Assembly (NCBI GenBank): GCA_023634235.1
Contig: JAMKCF010000008.1
Location: 10,496,176 to 10,560,175, forward strand
Direction: 5' to 3'
Length of the DNA: 64,000 bases
Origin: Pisaster brevispinus
Lineage: Eukaryota; Echinodermata; Asteroidea; Forcipulatida; Asteriidae
The notes beneath the pieces were generated by a model, which was given only the letters and a program-made list of their open reading frames with translations, was not told where the DNA came from and ran no database searches. The position numbers and the translations under genes were made by a program. This document shows positions 11,903 to 22,745 of the stretch, piece by piece. Each line of letters opens with the position of its first letter. Positions within the stretch are counted from its first letter, which is position 1.

Positions 11903-11980
11903 AGAGAGGGGAGAGAAAAAAGGCAGTAAGCACACAGAAAAAGCAAGGTGTAAACAATGAATAAGACCACAGATACTTAC
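11100..11980. other. Intronic DNA with a hAT-type terminus and a GA microsatellite
   Basis: Around 11620-11666 a stretch with GAGTCGAGTCC and CTCAAGTCC ends in CTACAACACTG, the same terminus seen at 13.36, 18.56 and 19.71 kb. A (GA)n microsatellite covers about 11870-11899. No gene seen; the ORFs across the microsatellite are low complexity. Confidence 0.45.
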
Positions 11981-12139
11981 AGGTACACTTTCTTTCTTGT
12001 TGTTATGCTGAAACCACTGTAGTTGAGCTTTTTGACCAGAGTAACATCATCTGAAAGTTGAAGTATGTTGAGAGCTTGCTGATTGTCCTCATCTGGTTTG
12101 TAGTATGATAGTTCACCTTCTCGTATGCGAATCCACCTC
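11981..12139 (-). CDS. Exon E of the tandem-PH-domain gene (core of PH2)
   Basis: Minus-strand exon of 159 bp with acceptor gttttcag and donor CT|gtaagt, a consensus splice site. It encodes the most recognisable PH segment: RRWIRIREGELSYYKPDED, the classic strand 2-3 pattern (R-W-x-x-x-x-G-x-L-x-Y-Y). A strand with VTLVKK and then GFSITTRKKVYL, the usual G-F-x-I-x-T-x-x-R segment, follow. Of the seven exons this is the clearest case of a real host gene. In the joined product it covers about residues 174-227. Confidence 0.82.
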
Positions 12140-13230
12140 CTGAAAACATATTCAATGTCAGCATTCCAGGCAAATAACAGTACATAAATTGTGCAACATT
12201 TCCCCATCTGGGATGTGAGCTGATGGTGAGGAATGTTTCAAATCACATATAAGAGCTTACTTAAATTGTACTTATAAAATTTGAATGAACACAACATTTC
12301 TACACGATATGAAATTATGGAAGCATTAATGAATGTAGGGGAAAAACATTCTCCATAATGGGTCTTATTCATGAGTTTGCATTTTAAGTCTTATTCCTCC
12401 AATGAATACAAAGGATGTGTGCAATGGTGTTGATGCAAGGGACATTACGTTGTAATTCAAAGTACTGAGAAGTCTGCATGTGCAACCAATACAAGATGAC
12501 AGCTTGTGAAACATCTACAGGAGGCAAAATGAATCTGCCCCTAAGTTAAGTGCACTACAGTTCCGGCAACAAATAGCTAAGAAACTACCAACGTTGCTTA
12601 CAAAATTCTGTCAGTTCCTGCAGAGTCTTTAGTCTTTTAGCAGGGGGTGACATTATCATGCACCCCCATCAGGAAACTGTCAGTGGAAATGTTGGGCATA
12701 CTTTTTTGTTTTAAAAATGCAATGAGAATGTTCTTTAAAATGTGCCACAAATAATCAAACTTTTTTTTTTAGATGTACAATTATCGTGTCTCTTTCACCT
12801 GACCAATGGTTTGGTTGAAGTGTTCAACTTTGGTAAGGCCTGTGTTTTGTCATGATGTTTTCCTGATTCTGGGATTTTCTTTTTTTCATATATAGTCCCT
12901 TTCTAGGATTCAAACTTCCCATCAAACATATTACAGAAACTCCTTTTTTTGTGCTGGGTAGGTCTTTTATACAGAAAAAAAATCATAGAAGTTCACATGA
13001 TTATTGATGTCTAGACCTGGTAGACAAGATGAGACTGCTTTTATTTCAGCACTTTTCTTTTTGATTTGACGAGGAGTCAGGAATACACCCTTCGTTTTTT
13101 GTTAGTAGCTTGGTTTTTACTATTCTTTTCACATGTTGTTTACTTGTTTTTTATGAGAATACAATTGTGTGCACAATCACTCATACAGTTTCACAAATTT
13201 ACTTGACTCTTTTATTAATTAATTTATTCA
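12140..13230. other. Unassigned intronic DNA
   Basis: No gene or structured repeat recognised between exon E and the hexamer repeat at 13.2 kb. Confidence 0.4.
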
Positions 13231-13234
13231 TTAA

Positions 13235-13366
13235 GGTCTCGGTCTCAGTCTCGGTCTCAGACCTTCATGGTCTCGGTCTTGGTCTCGGTCTCGGTCTCGG
13301 TCTCGGACCTTCAGGTCTCGGTCTTGGTCTTGGTCTCGGACTATCAGGTCTCGATTACAACACTGA
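13235..13366. repeat. GGTCTC hexamer array ending in a hAT-like terminus
   Basis: A run of GGTCTC and variants (GGTCTT, AGTCTC) with breaks (ACCTTCATGG, ACTATCA) makes spurious low-complexity ORFs on both strands. The right end reads TCTCGATTACAACACTG. That matches the reverse complement of the CAGTGTTGTAGTCGAG end at 18.56 kb. It is therefore probably a piece of a hAT-like non-autonomous element whose subterminal region consists of these hexamers. Confidence 0.55.
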
Positions 13367-13394
13367 TACCAACACACAGAGAAAAGCAAAGCCT

Positions 13395-14330
13395 CATCAT
13401 CAATTATTCTAACTGATTTCAGCAAAGCCTTCGATGACATGGATCACAATGATGCAATCAATAAGTTGTTGACCCTAGGTGTAGAACCAACAATGGTCAA
13501 AAGGATCTGTAACTTTCTAACAAACTGACAGCAGTGTGCACATTATAGCATTGTACAGAGGTGTTTTATCCAACTGGTGTGATGTACAAGCTTGTTGTCC
13601 CACAAGGAACGCACCTTGGTCCAGTTGTGTTTCTAGCCGTCATCAACAATGCATGTGAAAACAGCTGCACAAATTACTGGAAATATGTTGATGCTTATTA
13701 AGTATTGTTGAAACTCGCTTTTCACATGAACAATCTGGCATGCAAGAATCTCTCGACTCACTTGTGCAGTGGTCAAAAATAAATAAAATGAAGCTTATAA
13801 ACACCACGAAATGCTTGTCAATGGAAATTAACTTCATCAGAAACCCTCCTCCGCCTGCACTGGTTTTCAACATTTATGACCAACCTCTCCACCAATAACA
13901 AACAGTCAAACATACAGAATGATCTGAAATAGGACACTATACACAATACTAAAACGTGCAAACGGTCAGTAGCACATGATTCAAGTGCTAAAATCTTTTG
14001 GTCTGGTGACTGAGGACCTCTTCACAATTTATAAAGGATAGCTACAGCCTCTTCGCGAATATGCTGTGCCTGTTTGGAATGGTGGACTAACCCAGAATCA
14101 AGTGAAACTTCTGAAACGTGTGCAGAAACGAACTCTTAAGCTCAATCTTGGCACCAGCTACATTGACTATGACAATGCAATCGAAACTCTTGGCCTCACA
14201 ACATTGTATGATAGACACATTCAGTTTTGTCTTAAACTTGCCGATGAATTAACAACAAATTCTAAACTGTCTCACTTAACTCCACCTCCAAGTACAAATG
14301 AATCTGCGCTCATCAACAAGTAGGTCAGTT
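13395..14330 (+). pseudogene. Dead non-LTR retrotransposon (LINE) reverse transcriptase
   Basis: Plus-strand translation gives RT landmarks in order: LTDFSKAFDDMDH (motif A, about 13408-13446), VPQGTHLGPVVF (motif B, about 13600-13632) and KYVDAY where the catalytic Y-x-D-D is expected (about 13681, second Asp changed to Ala). A C-terminal part follows with VPVWNGGLTQNQVKLLKRVQ and a GLTTLYDRH segment (14066-14323). Several stops and frameshifts separate these pieces. The element is inactive; endonuclease and ORF1 are missing upstream. Confidence 0.8.
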
Positions 14331-14850
14331 CCTTAAGTAAGGTGTAGAACTAATAGATTCAAATAGAGTGCAATACCTTACCTAATAGATTGAATCAATT
14401 CTAGCTAATCCTTTCTAAAATTCAGGCTATGTGAATGTAAATGCAAATTTAAATGATTATGAGGGTTCTAGCTTGGATGAAGAATGAGTCCTAAAGGTAG
14501 GAAAGGGTGATACAAATATGTGCCAACTTGTATGACTCTTTAAGACTTGCCTTCACACCCAGAATGGCTTTTAAATGGTTTCTAGGCGTTTTAATTCCTG
14601 TCATACTCTTTCATCACCCTTAATGTCCCTTTCCTCATTGTTGTCAAGTGTATTTAGTCTAGTGCCTTTTTAAGTGTATTTCCTTTATTGCATTGTACTG
14701 TTTGTTGTTGTTGTTAATTGCAATCTTCTATTGAACTTTTTAATGAATTAATGACTGTAAATTTAGACGCAATTCAATCTTCTGATTGTGATGTCTTTTT
14801 TGTATTCTTGAATTCAATTAAATTCAATTAAACCATTTATCCATGTAGTT
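14331..14850 (+). other. Probable 3' region of the dead LINE
   Basis: Non-coding, T-rich; it ends in a short run of AATTC-type repeats (TTGAATTCAATTAAATTCAA). The LINE at 47.8-49.1 kb ends in a similar TTGAATTGAA tail, so this stretch is probably the LINE 3' UTR and tail. Confidence 0.5.
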
Positions 14851-15010
14851 CAGAAGATATGATTTTGAACTTCCTGCTTGAACTGGAAGAAAAGGTCAAA
14901 TAGGGTTCACGTATCTGAATAAAATGTTTGTGCTGTAAGCGACAAGACTAAAACGCAAAGATTACAACTCAATGACACGTGGTTCAGAAGATCACTTTTA
15001 AATAACAAAC
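14850..15010 (+). repeat. Single unit of the CCGGAAGT-type repeat
   Basis: Contains GTTCAGAAGATATGATTTTG, AACTTCCTGCTTGAACTGGA, AAAAGGTCAAATAGGGTTCA and then CAATGACACGTGGTTCAGAA, the same order of blocks as in the arrays at 4 kb and 24 kb. Confidence 0.55.
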
Positions 15011-16110
15011 TTTGAATTAATGTAATTTGACACCTGATTGCGTCAGGATGATGAAAGTATATTTTTGTTACTAAAATTGCTAAGCTATGTCTCCATGCAA
15101 TGCCTTCGAAATGAAAGCCCACAATGCAAACATTCCACCTTTTGGTGTAGATTTTACACACGTTAATAGAAGGCACTGTAACATGTGATGAAAACATGTG
15201 ATGAAATCATAATAATTAGTAAAATACTTAAAAGCTTGGGTCTTGCAGAGATTCAAATATTTACACCAGAGAACATACCCGAGAGAACATACCCCCTTAG
15301 AACACTTCTGTATTATTTGAAAAGTTCCCATGGTGTACAAGAAACATGTGAAATTAATGGTGCTTTGTGCTCACAGCTCAGGATTTTTTTTCCCCAACCC
15401 CAAAAGCCTATCACATCCCTGACTGTATGAATGAAAAATCCAAAGGTTGGAATGACGCCAAGTGTACTGAGCCCATACAGGAACAGCTAAAACATTGAGA
15501 AGCTATAAAAGTATAACAAAAGTGTTGCATTTCCTCAAATAAAATATTTTATTTTTACAAAATACTATACCAATTGAGGGAAAAAAAGAATATTCTGAGG
15601 AAACAAAATAATATTTAGATGGAATGATTTATTATTTTTGATATGATTGGCATAGTTTATTGTTTGGTGAAACACACCTCACATATCATCCTTCATTTTG
15701 CCACATCTTAACACTCCAAAATTTAATATAATTGTTTTAAATGGACAAGGGCATTTCCGACGTTTTACAGTGTCATTTCAAAAAAAATTGTTCCCGCCCG
15801 CTTGCCCAAATAAAAGGCCTTGTCATGGTGGACAACTTTGGTGTTCATGGAGTTGTTCCATTGTTAAGAAGGGGTTTTGGGGTTTCTCTTAGAATTTTCA
15901 GAGTTCGGAATGGAGAACTCTCCAGGTCTGTTTTGTGTTTATTGTGAACTTTCTTTCAAATAACAAGGATCTATGTGAGAGTTACAAAAAACAAATATTG
16001 AATGCACTTAATTCATGCATCGTCACAGAATTTAATCACCTGGCGAAATCTGTCTGTTCAATTTCACTTGGCTTCATCCCGTGAAGTGGAAAAGTCCAGA
16101 TTTCACATAA
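15011..16110. other. Unassigned intronic DNA
   Basis: AT-rich, no supportable gene. Overlapping short ORFs at 15698-15947 have no family features. Confidence 0.4.
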
Positions 16111-16113
16111 TAA

Positions 16114-16464
16114 TTGTATTCTACTGGCCGCCAAACGGGACATTTAGGCCTTGGCATTATAAACTGTTGCCGCGGTGACACCCCCGCCGAGAACGTACAA
16201 TTCGTTCAAAATGTTCAAACCAAATCAAATGTTCCAATGAAAGGTAACGCTAGTGGAAATCCTGTTTGCTCAACTGATGCGATGTGCCAGGAGAAATCCC
16301 AAATAACGGATCGAAGGAAACGTCTACCAGATTCCGAACTGCTGCTACTGTTCCGTAAGAATGAACTAAGGAGGAGAAATCCCAAAGAAATAATCAAAGG
16401 AAAAGACTACCCTTGCACAGCTGTTACTGTCTCGGAAGATGAACCAAACTACCAAGACACCTGA
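16114..16464 (+). other. Unassigned 116-codon ORF
   Basis: Open frame starting MYSTGRQTGHLGLGIINCCR with a charged second half (…DRRKRLPDSELLLLFRKNEL…). It reads more like real protein than its neighbours, because composition is even and a helical charged segment is present, but I do not recognise it. There is no clear promoter, splice site or relative in the window. It could be an old retrotransposon ORF fragment. It is on the strand opposite to the PH gene. Confidence 0.25.
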
Positions 16465-16531
16465 CCCCATTGCACATCTTTGGTTCTCCCTCTAAATGAT
16501 TTTTTAATGCAACTACTGAACTGACGCCAAA

Positions 16532-16765
16532 TATAGTTTTACTCGACTACTTCCCTGATGTCAAATAATCCAAGTTACTGAAAGTGATAAATTTGTTTAC
16601 TTCTAATATAGTTTTACTTGAAACTACTGCCACTTGACGCCAAATAATCCAAGTTACTGAAAGTGATAAATTTGTTTACTTCTAATATAGTTTTACTTGA
16701 AACTACTGCCACTTGACGCCAAATAATCCAAGTTACTGAAAGTGATAATTTTTTTACTTCTGGAA
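16532..16765 (+). repeat. 79-bp tandem repeat, about 2.9 copies
   Basis: The unit contains TCTAATATAGTTTTACTTG, a CTGCCACTTGACGCC block and CAAGTTACTGAAAGTGATAA. The same phase point occurs at 16602 and 16681, so the period is 79 bp. The first copy is diverged; the second and third are almost identical, a sign of recent local duplication. Confidence 0.8.
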
Positions 16766-18185
16766 GGAAGTAATTTTTTTACTTCTTTTTTTACTTCTTT
16801 AAGTTTTTGACTTAAAACTGATGCCAAATAAAACTCATTCACTCATATTGAAAGACTGTGACAAAGTGATCTAAGCTACACAGCTCCCGCCAAGTGCTGT
16901 CCAGGAGCTGTGGGTGGTAACTCCCCCCCCCCCCCCCCCCCCCCCGGAAGTAATCCTCTTTGTTTACAATAGGGCGCCCATGCTTATTACCGATTGGAAA
17001 TGTGGCCCCTGTGTCTGTGGTAAACAATGTGTTTTTTTTATCGCCCAAGTGGTAGAATGATCATCTAGCAGCGAACATCTTCCCTGCGCAAAGATGACGC
17101 CACTTAGGTTATAAAACATTTATCCCCAAAGTACGTGCGTGCGGACATGACAAGGAACATGCATTTTCCTTGAGTATAAAGCATTTTATTGTAACGCGAT
17201 AAAATGTATTAGCACCCAAACAAACATTATATAACAAAAATTTGAGATTGAAGAAAAAACGAATGGAGCGTTCAGAAGTTAAAATACGCATCCCTTAAGA
17301 TTTATATTATTTTTTTAAAGCATCCAAAAATCTTACACCAGTTTTTTGATAAAGACTCCATACAGCACAAAAGAAGAGTCCTCTGAGGGCTAAGACTGGA
17401 GCTAAGAAAGCATGTATGTTGGGGTGCATGTACATGTATATATTTGTTTGAATGTTAAAACATTCTTATTAACTTAAACACTTTAAAAGCACCATCACAA
17501 TACTGTCTGAATTGGAAAAATGTTGCTTACATCCTCAGCAGTTGAAAAAATATGAAATATTTAAGTCATAATTAAAGGTCAAGAGAAATGTTTTTGCCCA
17601 TTCTATGCACTTTTTACTTTGATGTTTCAAGACATTTACAATGTATGTGGGTGCTTTTCTTTTAAAACTATCAATTAAGGTTGAACGTCATACTAAAATA
17701 GTCAGAAGTTGATTTACCTCCAAAGAGATGTCTAATTCGCTTAGAGTTTCATACATAAATAGCACCCTCTTTGGACCTATCAATACTGCCCTTTGACCTG
17801 ACCTCCATGTTAGATTTCACTTTTATCAGAGGATATCTTCAGAGAACCAAACAGCCTTTGGAAGAGGAAGGGATGCTCTACGGATAAGTATTCTTTAAAC
17901 AAACCCTACCGCACTGCTATGTGGGGTGTCAACTTCAATCAACTTACCCATAGCACCACTACTAATGCATCGATTGGCACGGCAAGAGGTGGAGGGATGT
18001 GAGAAGCTATTGTGTAAAGAAGAACATCACTCACAAACCAGCCCTAGGCAATTGCATTGGGCTGTAAACCACAGGTCTTATGGTTAGATCAACTCTAAGA
18101 GATGAGCAAGAAAAGGGGCTCAGTAATAAATATCCCCAAAAATATATGACAAAAAGGGAGAACAAATCAATTAATAATAATAATA
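16766..18185. other. Unassigned intronic DNA with a poly-C run
   Basis: A run of C lies at about 16923-16945. No gene or recognised repeat in the remainder; a (TAA)n stretch before 18186 belongs to the SINE tail. Confidence 0.4.
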
Positions 18186-18533
18186 ACCCGTTTTTATATA
18201 GCGCTTTTCACACCTGAAGGGCGTCTCAAAGCGCTTCTGACATTATTATCCCTGGTCACTGGGCCTTAATTCATTCCTTAAACCATCTCAGCTCCCTGGG
18301 AAGTATACAGCCTGTGCAACAAATAATGCGCTACTCGGCTAAATCAATCACAAGAACCATCTCTGCCCTCACAGGTACCCATATTTACCCCTGGGTGGAG
18401 AGAAGCAATTATAGTTAAGTGTCTTGCTCAGGGACACAAGTGTCACGACCGGGATTCGAACCCACACTCTGCTGAACAGAAGCACCAGAGCTTGAGTTCG
18501 GTGCTCTTATCCGCTAGGCCACGACACCCTCTA
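18186..18533 (-). mobile_element. tRNA-derived SINE, copy 1 (full length, minus orientation)
   Basis: Read on the minus strand it starts GGGTGTCGTGGCCTAGCGG (box A type), has GGGTTCGAATCCCGG (box B), a conserved body with CTGAGCAAGACACTTAAC, and a tail ending in TATATAAAAACGGGTTATTA with (TTA)n. The copy at 58470-58798 is nearly identical, except that this one has about 26 extra bases near 18290-18316. The tRNA-like head would recruit RNA polymerase III; mobility depends on a partner LINE. Confidence 0.85.
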
Positions 18534-18557
18534 ATTATGAAGGTCCTGTGTCAGCAG

Positions 18558-19712
18558 CAGTGTTGTAGTCGAGTCCATGACCTTCGAGGCCAAGGCCGAG
18601 TCCGAGTCATGGGTCTGCGAGGCCGAGGCCAAGACCGAGTCACAGCACTCAAGGCCGAGGCCACAGTGTCCGAGGTCAAGGCCGAGGCCAAGGCCAGTTA
18701 AATTATTATAATATTATGCACACACATACGGGTAGAAAAAAAGCAAACGTTTACGCAAAGGTGATACTTTGAAACGGTTTTATTATTTCACCATGAAGGT
18801 ACAATGAGATTGACAAACTGCGAGCGTTTACATGTAGGGACACGTTGCCTTAGATTGGGCAATTTGGGCAGTTTTGTGATGTAAAAAGTGTTTTTTGTGA
18901 TATGAAATATGGGCGGAAAGATATTTTAGAAGTAGAATTTAATGATTTAAACAAAATATGCCTCAAAATTGTGTGATTTTTCCTTTTACTTCGTGGACTA
19001 ACACGGCCCGCCATTTTGTACGACCAAATCTTTGACTCCACAAAATGGCAAACTGTGTTTAATAGTTCACGAAGTAAAAGGAAAACCACACAATTTTGAG
19101 GCATATTTGTTTGGATCATTATCAGTCTGATTATTATATTCTAATTTTAAAAGATCTTTCCAACCATATCCACTTCATAACAAAATTAAACATTCCAAAT
19201 CATAGATTGTATTATGTATTTTACCAGTATTGTATCTCCACTCCTCAAAGTTTGTGTTCATTACACTTTAAAAACATAAGGGTTCCAAAGCATTCGTATC
19301 TAAATACATTGGGCTGGTTTCTATGCCGCGTCATTACTTTCGGTAATGCCGGTAACGAGCAGGAGCCAGTCTATTTCAAATCTGCAATCTTTGGGGTCCG
19401 GTTGCGCACGTTAGTTGTGTCTTTTGCGCTCGTAAAGTATGCGCAATTTCGTTCCGCGAAACCTCAGGAGTCCGCTTCAGTAATTGTATTTTTTCACGAG
19501 AATTTTTTTTTGGAAAAGTAAATGGTGGGAAATTGAGTAGAAACTGGCGGCCTCGAACCGGCCTCGGCTTATTCTTCAAGGCCAAAAGGTGCCGAGGCCA
19601 AGGCCAAGACCGAGTCATGACAAGGGGAGGCCGAGGCCGAGACCAAGGCCGTCCAAAGTCTGCCTCGAGACCGGCCTCGAGGCCGAGGCCGGCCTCGAGA
19701 CCTCCAACACTG
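18558..19712. mobile_element. hAT-like non-autonomous element, 1155 bp, 8-bp target duplication
   Basis: GTCAGCAG is found directly on both sides (18550-18557 and 19713-19720). The ends are TGTTGTAGTCGAG on the left and CTCGAGACCTCCAACACTG on the right, inverted to each other at the tips. The left tip appears to share or lack its first CAG. Subterminal parts are arrays of GAGGCC/AAGGCC/GAGTCC hexamers (18570-18700 and 19540-19705). A 164-bp hairpin sits inside. No transposase is encoded. An 8-bp duplication fits the hAT superfamily. It landed in an older DIRS relic. Confidence 0.65.
18949..19112. repeat. 164-bp hairpin (inverted repeat, arms of about 50 bp)
   Basis: The left arm (18949-18998) contains ATATGCCTCAAAATTGTGTG and TTTTCCTTTTACTTCGTG. 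The right arm (19063-19112) is its reverse complement with few mismatches. An inner pair (CCATTTTGT / ACAAAATGG) extends the foldback. It may be a small MITE nested in the hAT-like element or the central palindrome of that element. Confidence 0.75.
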
Positions 19713-19734
19713 GTCAGCAGACTTGTCATCTGGT

Positions 19735-19960
19735 TTGAAGAGGGCCTTGCCACCATCAAAACTGATCCTCCCTACCCTTCCTTCCTGCTGAAGGACATCC
19801 TTCAGATAACAGGCCACACAAGTGCTAGTAGTCTTCCAGCACATAGATGGGGCCCCTATAAAAAAAGGCCCACGATGTTATCACAACCCTTGAAATTCAT
19901 GAGCAAGGGCTGGAGTTCCAAAGGTGAAGGCCAGTCATCCTCTGACACTGCCTGAATTTC
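19735..19960 (-). pseudogene. Relic of a DIRS tyrosine recombinase C-terminus
   Basis: One minus-strand frame reads H-E-F-Q-G, two stops, then GPFFIGAPSMCWKTTSTCVA and CYLKDVLQQEGRVGR. It aligns with the recombinase ends at 28.7, 38.0 and 55.1 kb (AHEVRGVAASWAFFRGVPL … YLKDVLQADGRAGR). The catalytic H-x-x-R is changed to H-x-x-Q while the nucleophile Tyr is kept. It is dead and probably belongs with the gag relic at 21.4-21.85 kb as one internally deleted element. Confidence 0.7.
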
Positions 19961-21390
19961 TTACACAATTATATCCTTTAAAGCTGGTCTATACCAGAGA
20001 ATGGAAGTGCTGACCAGACAGAATTTCTGCAAAGGCTCTGTTAGGCTTAAAAACAGGAGTCAAAACTGCAGGTAGCTTTTAAGCTACATATACAGACAGG
20101 CTACTTAGTTTTCTAGCTTGATAGACCAACAAGCTAGTGAAAAAAAGAAAGAAAATAAATCCACACAAATAACAATGAACAATACATTTACTGTAAAAAA
20201 TGACCTACTTTTAGTTATCCATGTGTGATCATGATGTACACAATGCACTCAATTATGAAAAAATTCGCCAATGATGTACAAAACATTCACACAGAGCACC
20301 CACATGCATATTATAACACAATGAGGCTGTATAGTCCATTGTTTAAAAAAATGGGCTACTAGTCTTTATATCTCACTACTTTGCATGCTGCAATACAGGC
20401 AAACACCATTGAACGCTAGCAGGCGCTTTCATAACACAATAGAATGAGAGCATATGCCCTCTGTTGGCAAAATATTATAGTGCCTTGTATGATAACATTA
20501 ACAAAATGCTTGTAAATGATTTGAGAACTAAAGACTAGTGATCTGCGCATGCTCTACAAAAATAAAATACCAGGGTTGTTAAAAAAAAAAGTTGCAGGTT
20601 AGTGTGCACTAATGTTGTGTATAGCCTTGGTTGTTTGACTTAAACACGGTTCATCAGAAACTTTTGTTGTGCTGTGTTACGAAAAACACTACAATTTGTA
20701 GGTTTTATTTGAATAAAATGGTCAAATATAGGATTACCCTCGAGACACATGAAGGGATCGTTTTATGGTATAATATATATTTATTTGTTTTCCTTGTTTT
20801 GGGGTTTTTTTTTGCGGGGTGGCTGCTCAATTCAAAGTCAAAATGATATGATGAAGACGTGCAAGCCACATACTTCCTCAAGGGCCTTGCACTTTGCCGG
20901 AAGGAAAGGAGCGGTTTCTGGCAGATGTGCATACTAAATTGTAGGCCGCTTGTAAATTAAAGAACGTAGCCCTCACTGACCGCTTGAAGCACTTCCCAAT
21001 TTTGGGAGGAGACTTGCACAGGACCCTTGAAAGTGTCCCACACAGCCCCAAATTGGTCTAAAGGTGGGGAGTTATGTTAGAGCGATGCATCCCATTCCCC
21101 ACCATTGAGGTAACCATAAGGCTTACGCCTTATCTGTCTTGGCCACTGGCTGTTTGAGCCTAGCAACAAAAAATTGTTTGGAATGCAAGCTTTTTAATGG
21201 CTTGCATTCCTTGAGCAACTGATGAGGCAGTGGCACGGCCCCCTAAGCCACCACAAAAAATGTTTAATAGGTGTCGCTGAATTTGGAAGCTCTACTTCAT
21301 TTTACATGGCTTATTTTCCCTATTATTGGATCTCGGCATTGGATTTTAAGAGATTAATCTTCTCTGTGGCTTCAAGGCAAGCTCTGCCTC
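19961..21390. other. Interior of the decayed DIRS element, no readable ORF
   Basis: Between the recombinase relic and the gag relic I cannot find RT or RNase H motifs. The stretch includes the dispersed repeat at about 20395-20500 and unassigned AT-rich DNA with homopolymer runs. It is best explained as deleted and overwritten element sequence. Confidence 0.35.
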
Positions 21391-21394
21391 CATG

Positions 21395-21850
21395 GCATTT
21401 TTGAACTTGGTGGTGAATGAGTCACCACTGAGAATGCTTCAAATCTCTTCTTTGCTGCTTCAGCTGGGAGGAGCAGCACATCAAGAATATATGTGCCTCA
21501 GGCTAAGGTTGCCCTGACAGACACTTGTGTAAACTGCCCCAAGAGAAAGGGTAGCCTCTTATCTTGGCAGTTAAAAGACACTGTCAGCACATGTCTGCAG
21601 GCATCATTGAGTTCTGTTCCCAGCCTTTGAAAGTAAGAGGAAAAAGCAAGCACCTTGAATCCCAAAGCAACAAACAATATCTGTCTTGTGAAGAGCATCC
21701 TCAATCTTGGTGTAAGTCTTGTCAATAAGGGCTCCCTTCAGTGCGGTGGGAGCCCCATCAGCAATCAGCTTATCCTTGACAGGTTCAGACTGCATAGTAA
21801 AACATTGTAATATTCCAATAAGTTTCCACACCTTGAACGCAGCCAATATA
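21395..21850 (-). pseudogene. Relic of a DIRS gag-like ORF
   Basis: Minus-strand translation contains DKLIADGAPTALKGALIDKT with TYTKIEDALHKTD and a hydrophobic CFFLLLS. This corresponds to DKLAADRGSASSKLPFADKT … KLEDVARKMD … SFLMLLS of the copy near 57.6 kb. Further on, KFKNAMEAELALK corresponds to RFQDSMEAEAKHLK. Stops and shifts are frequent. The order gag (right) to recombinase (left) places both relics in one minus-strand DIRS element. Confidence 0.65.
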
Positions 21851-22029
21851 TTGATGCCATCAGCAGAAACAGAGTCAAAAGGCAGTATTTGGAAGGTTGA
21901 TGAAAGAGGCTCTACTTGACCTGTGTCACTTTAAGGACTGATGCCATTGAACTGGATATTCTCCACTGATGGAAGGTTGAGCACACAGATCATACCTCTT
22001 TGATTCAGGCGAAAGTGGGTAGCTAAATA

Positions 22030-22745
22030 CAATAGCCTGTGCATGTCTTAAATTCATGCAAGGTTTCAGCTTAATCGTGCATTTTTTCCTGTAAATAAAA
22101 ATAATTGACAAGTGCACGTCTTAGTTGATGTCATGTGAAACTTAATGACCTCATCGAGATGCTACCTCAAATTGTAGATATAACACATCCCAGCATGAAT
22201 ACATCCAAAGTAACAGCTCGATTGCATAATTTCCTATAAATCTTGTAACACTGCACTTTTAATGTGACATCACGTGACACTTGATAGCGTTGTTAGAGCA
22301 TAACCTTAATTTTTGGATGTTACACATCCCGGATTGAATACATTAAAAATTTCAACTTGATTGCGCATTTGTTTCCTGTAACTATACATTTTTTAAATGT
22401 GCACCTTTAAGGTGACGTCACGTGACAATTGATGATGTCTTCGTAATGTGACCTTAATTTGTTGATGTAACACATCCTGGCTTGAATAAATGCAAGGTTT
22501 CAGCTCAATCGGGCATTGTTTTGTATAAATAGATCATGTAAAACTGTACCTTTAAGGCCACATCGTACGACCATTGATGATGTCATTAGAACAGGATCTT
22601 AAATTTTGGATGTTATAAATTCCGGCTTGATACATGCAAGGTTTTAGCTTAGTCACGCATTTTTTCCTGTAAATATAAATCTTTGAAAAGTGAACCTTTA
22701 AGGTGATGGCACATGATGGTTGATGACGTCATGATAACACTATTT
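22030..22745 (+). repeat. Tandem array, about 5 monomers of about 145 bp, with CRE-like palindromes
   Basis: Each monomer has TTGGATGTTACACATCC, a CTTGAATACATGCAAGGTTT segment, CAGCTTGATCGCGCAT, TTTTCCTGTAAATATA, ACCTTTAAGGTGACGTCACG and TTGATGATGTCAT. The phase point (GATGTTACACATCC or variants) occurs near 22175, 22315, 22464 and 22609, spacings of about 140-149 bp. GGTGACGTCACGTGAC is palindromic and includes a CRE-type TGACGTCA. Monomers are about 75-85 percent alike by eye. Non-coding. Confidence 0.75.

Noticed and set aside
11747..11957. Ser/Leu-rich ORFs of about 62 codons
   Set aside because: Translation of the (GA)n microsatellite.
13231..13440. Repetitive ORFs with alternating Asp-Arg or Gly-Leu
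   Set aside because: Pure translation of the GGTCTC hexamer tract in different frames.
16839..17048. ORF with a Gly run next to the poly-C tract
   Set aside because: The Gly run is the translated homopolymer; no family features on either side.
22030..22745. CRISPR-like array
   Set aside because: The monomers are repeated over their whole length (about 145 bp); there are no short repeats with unique spacers and no cas genes.
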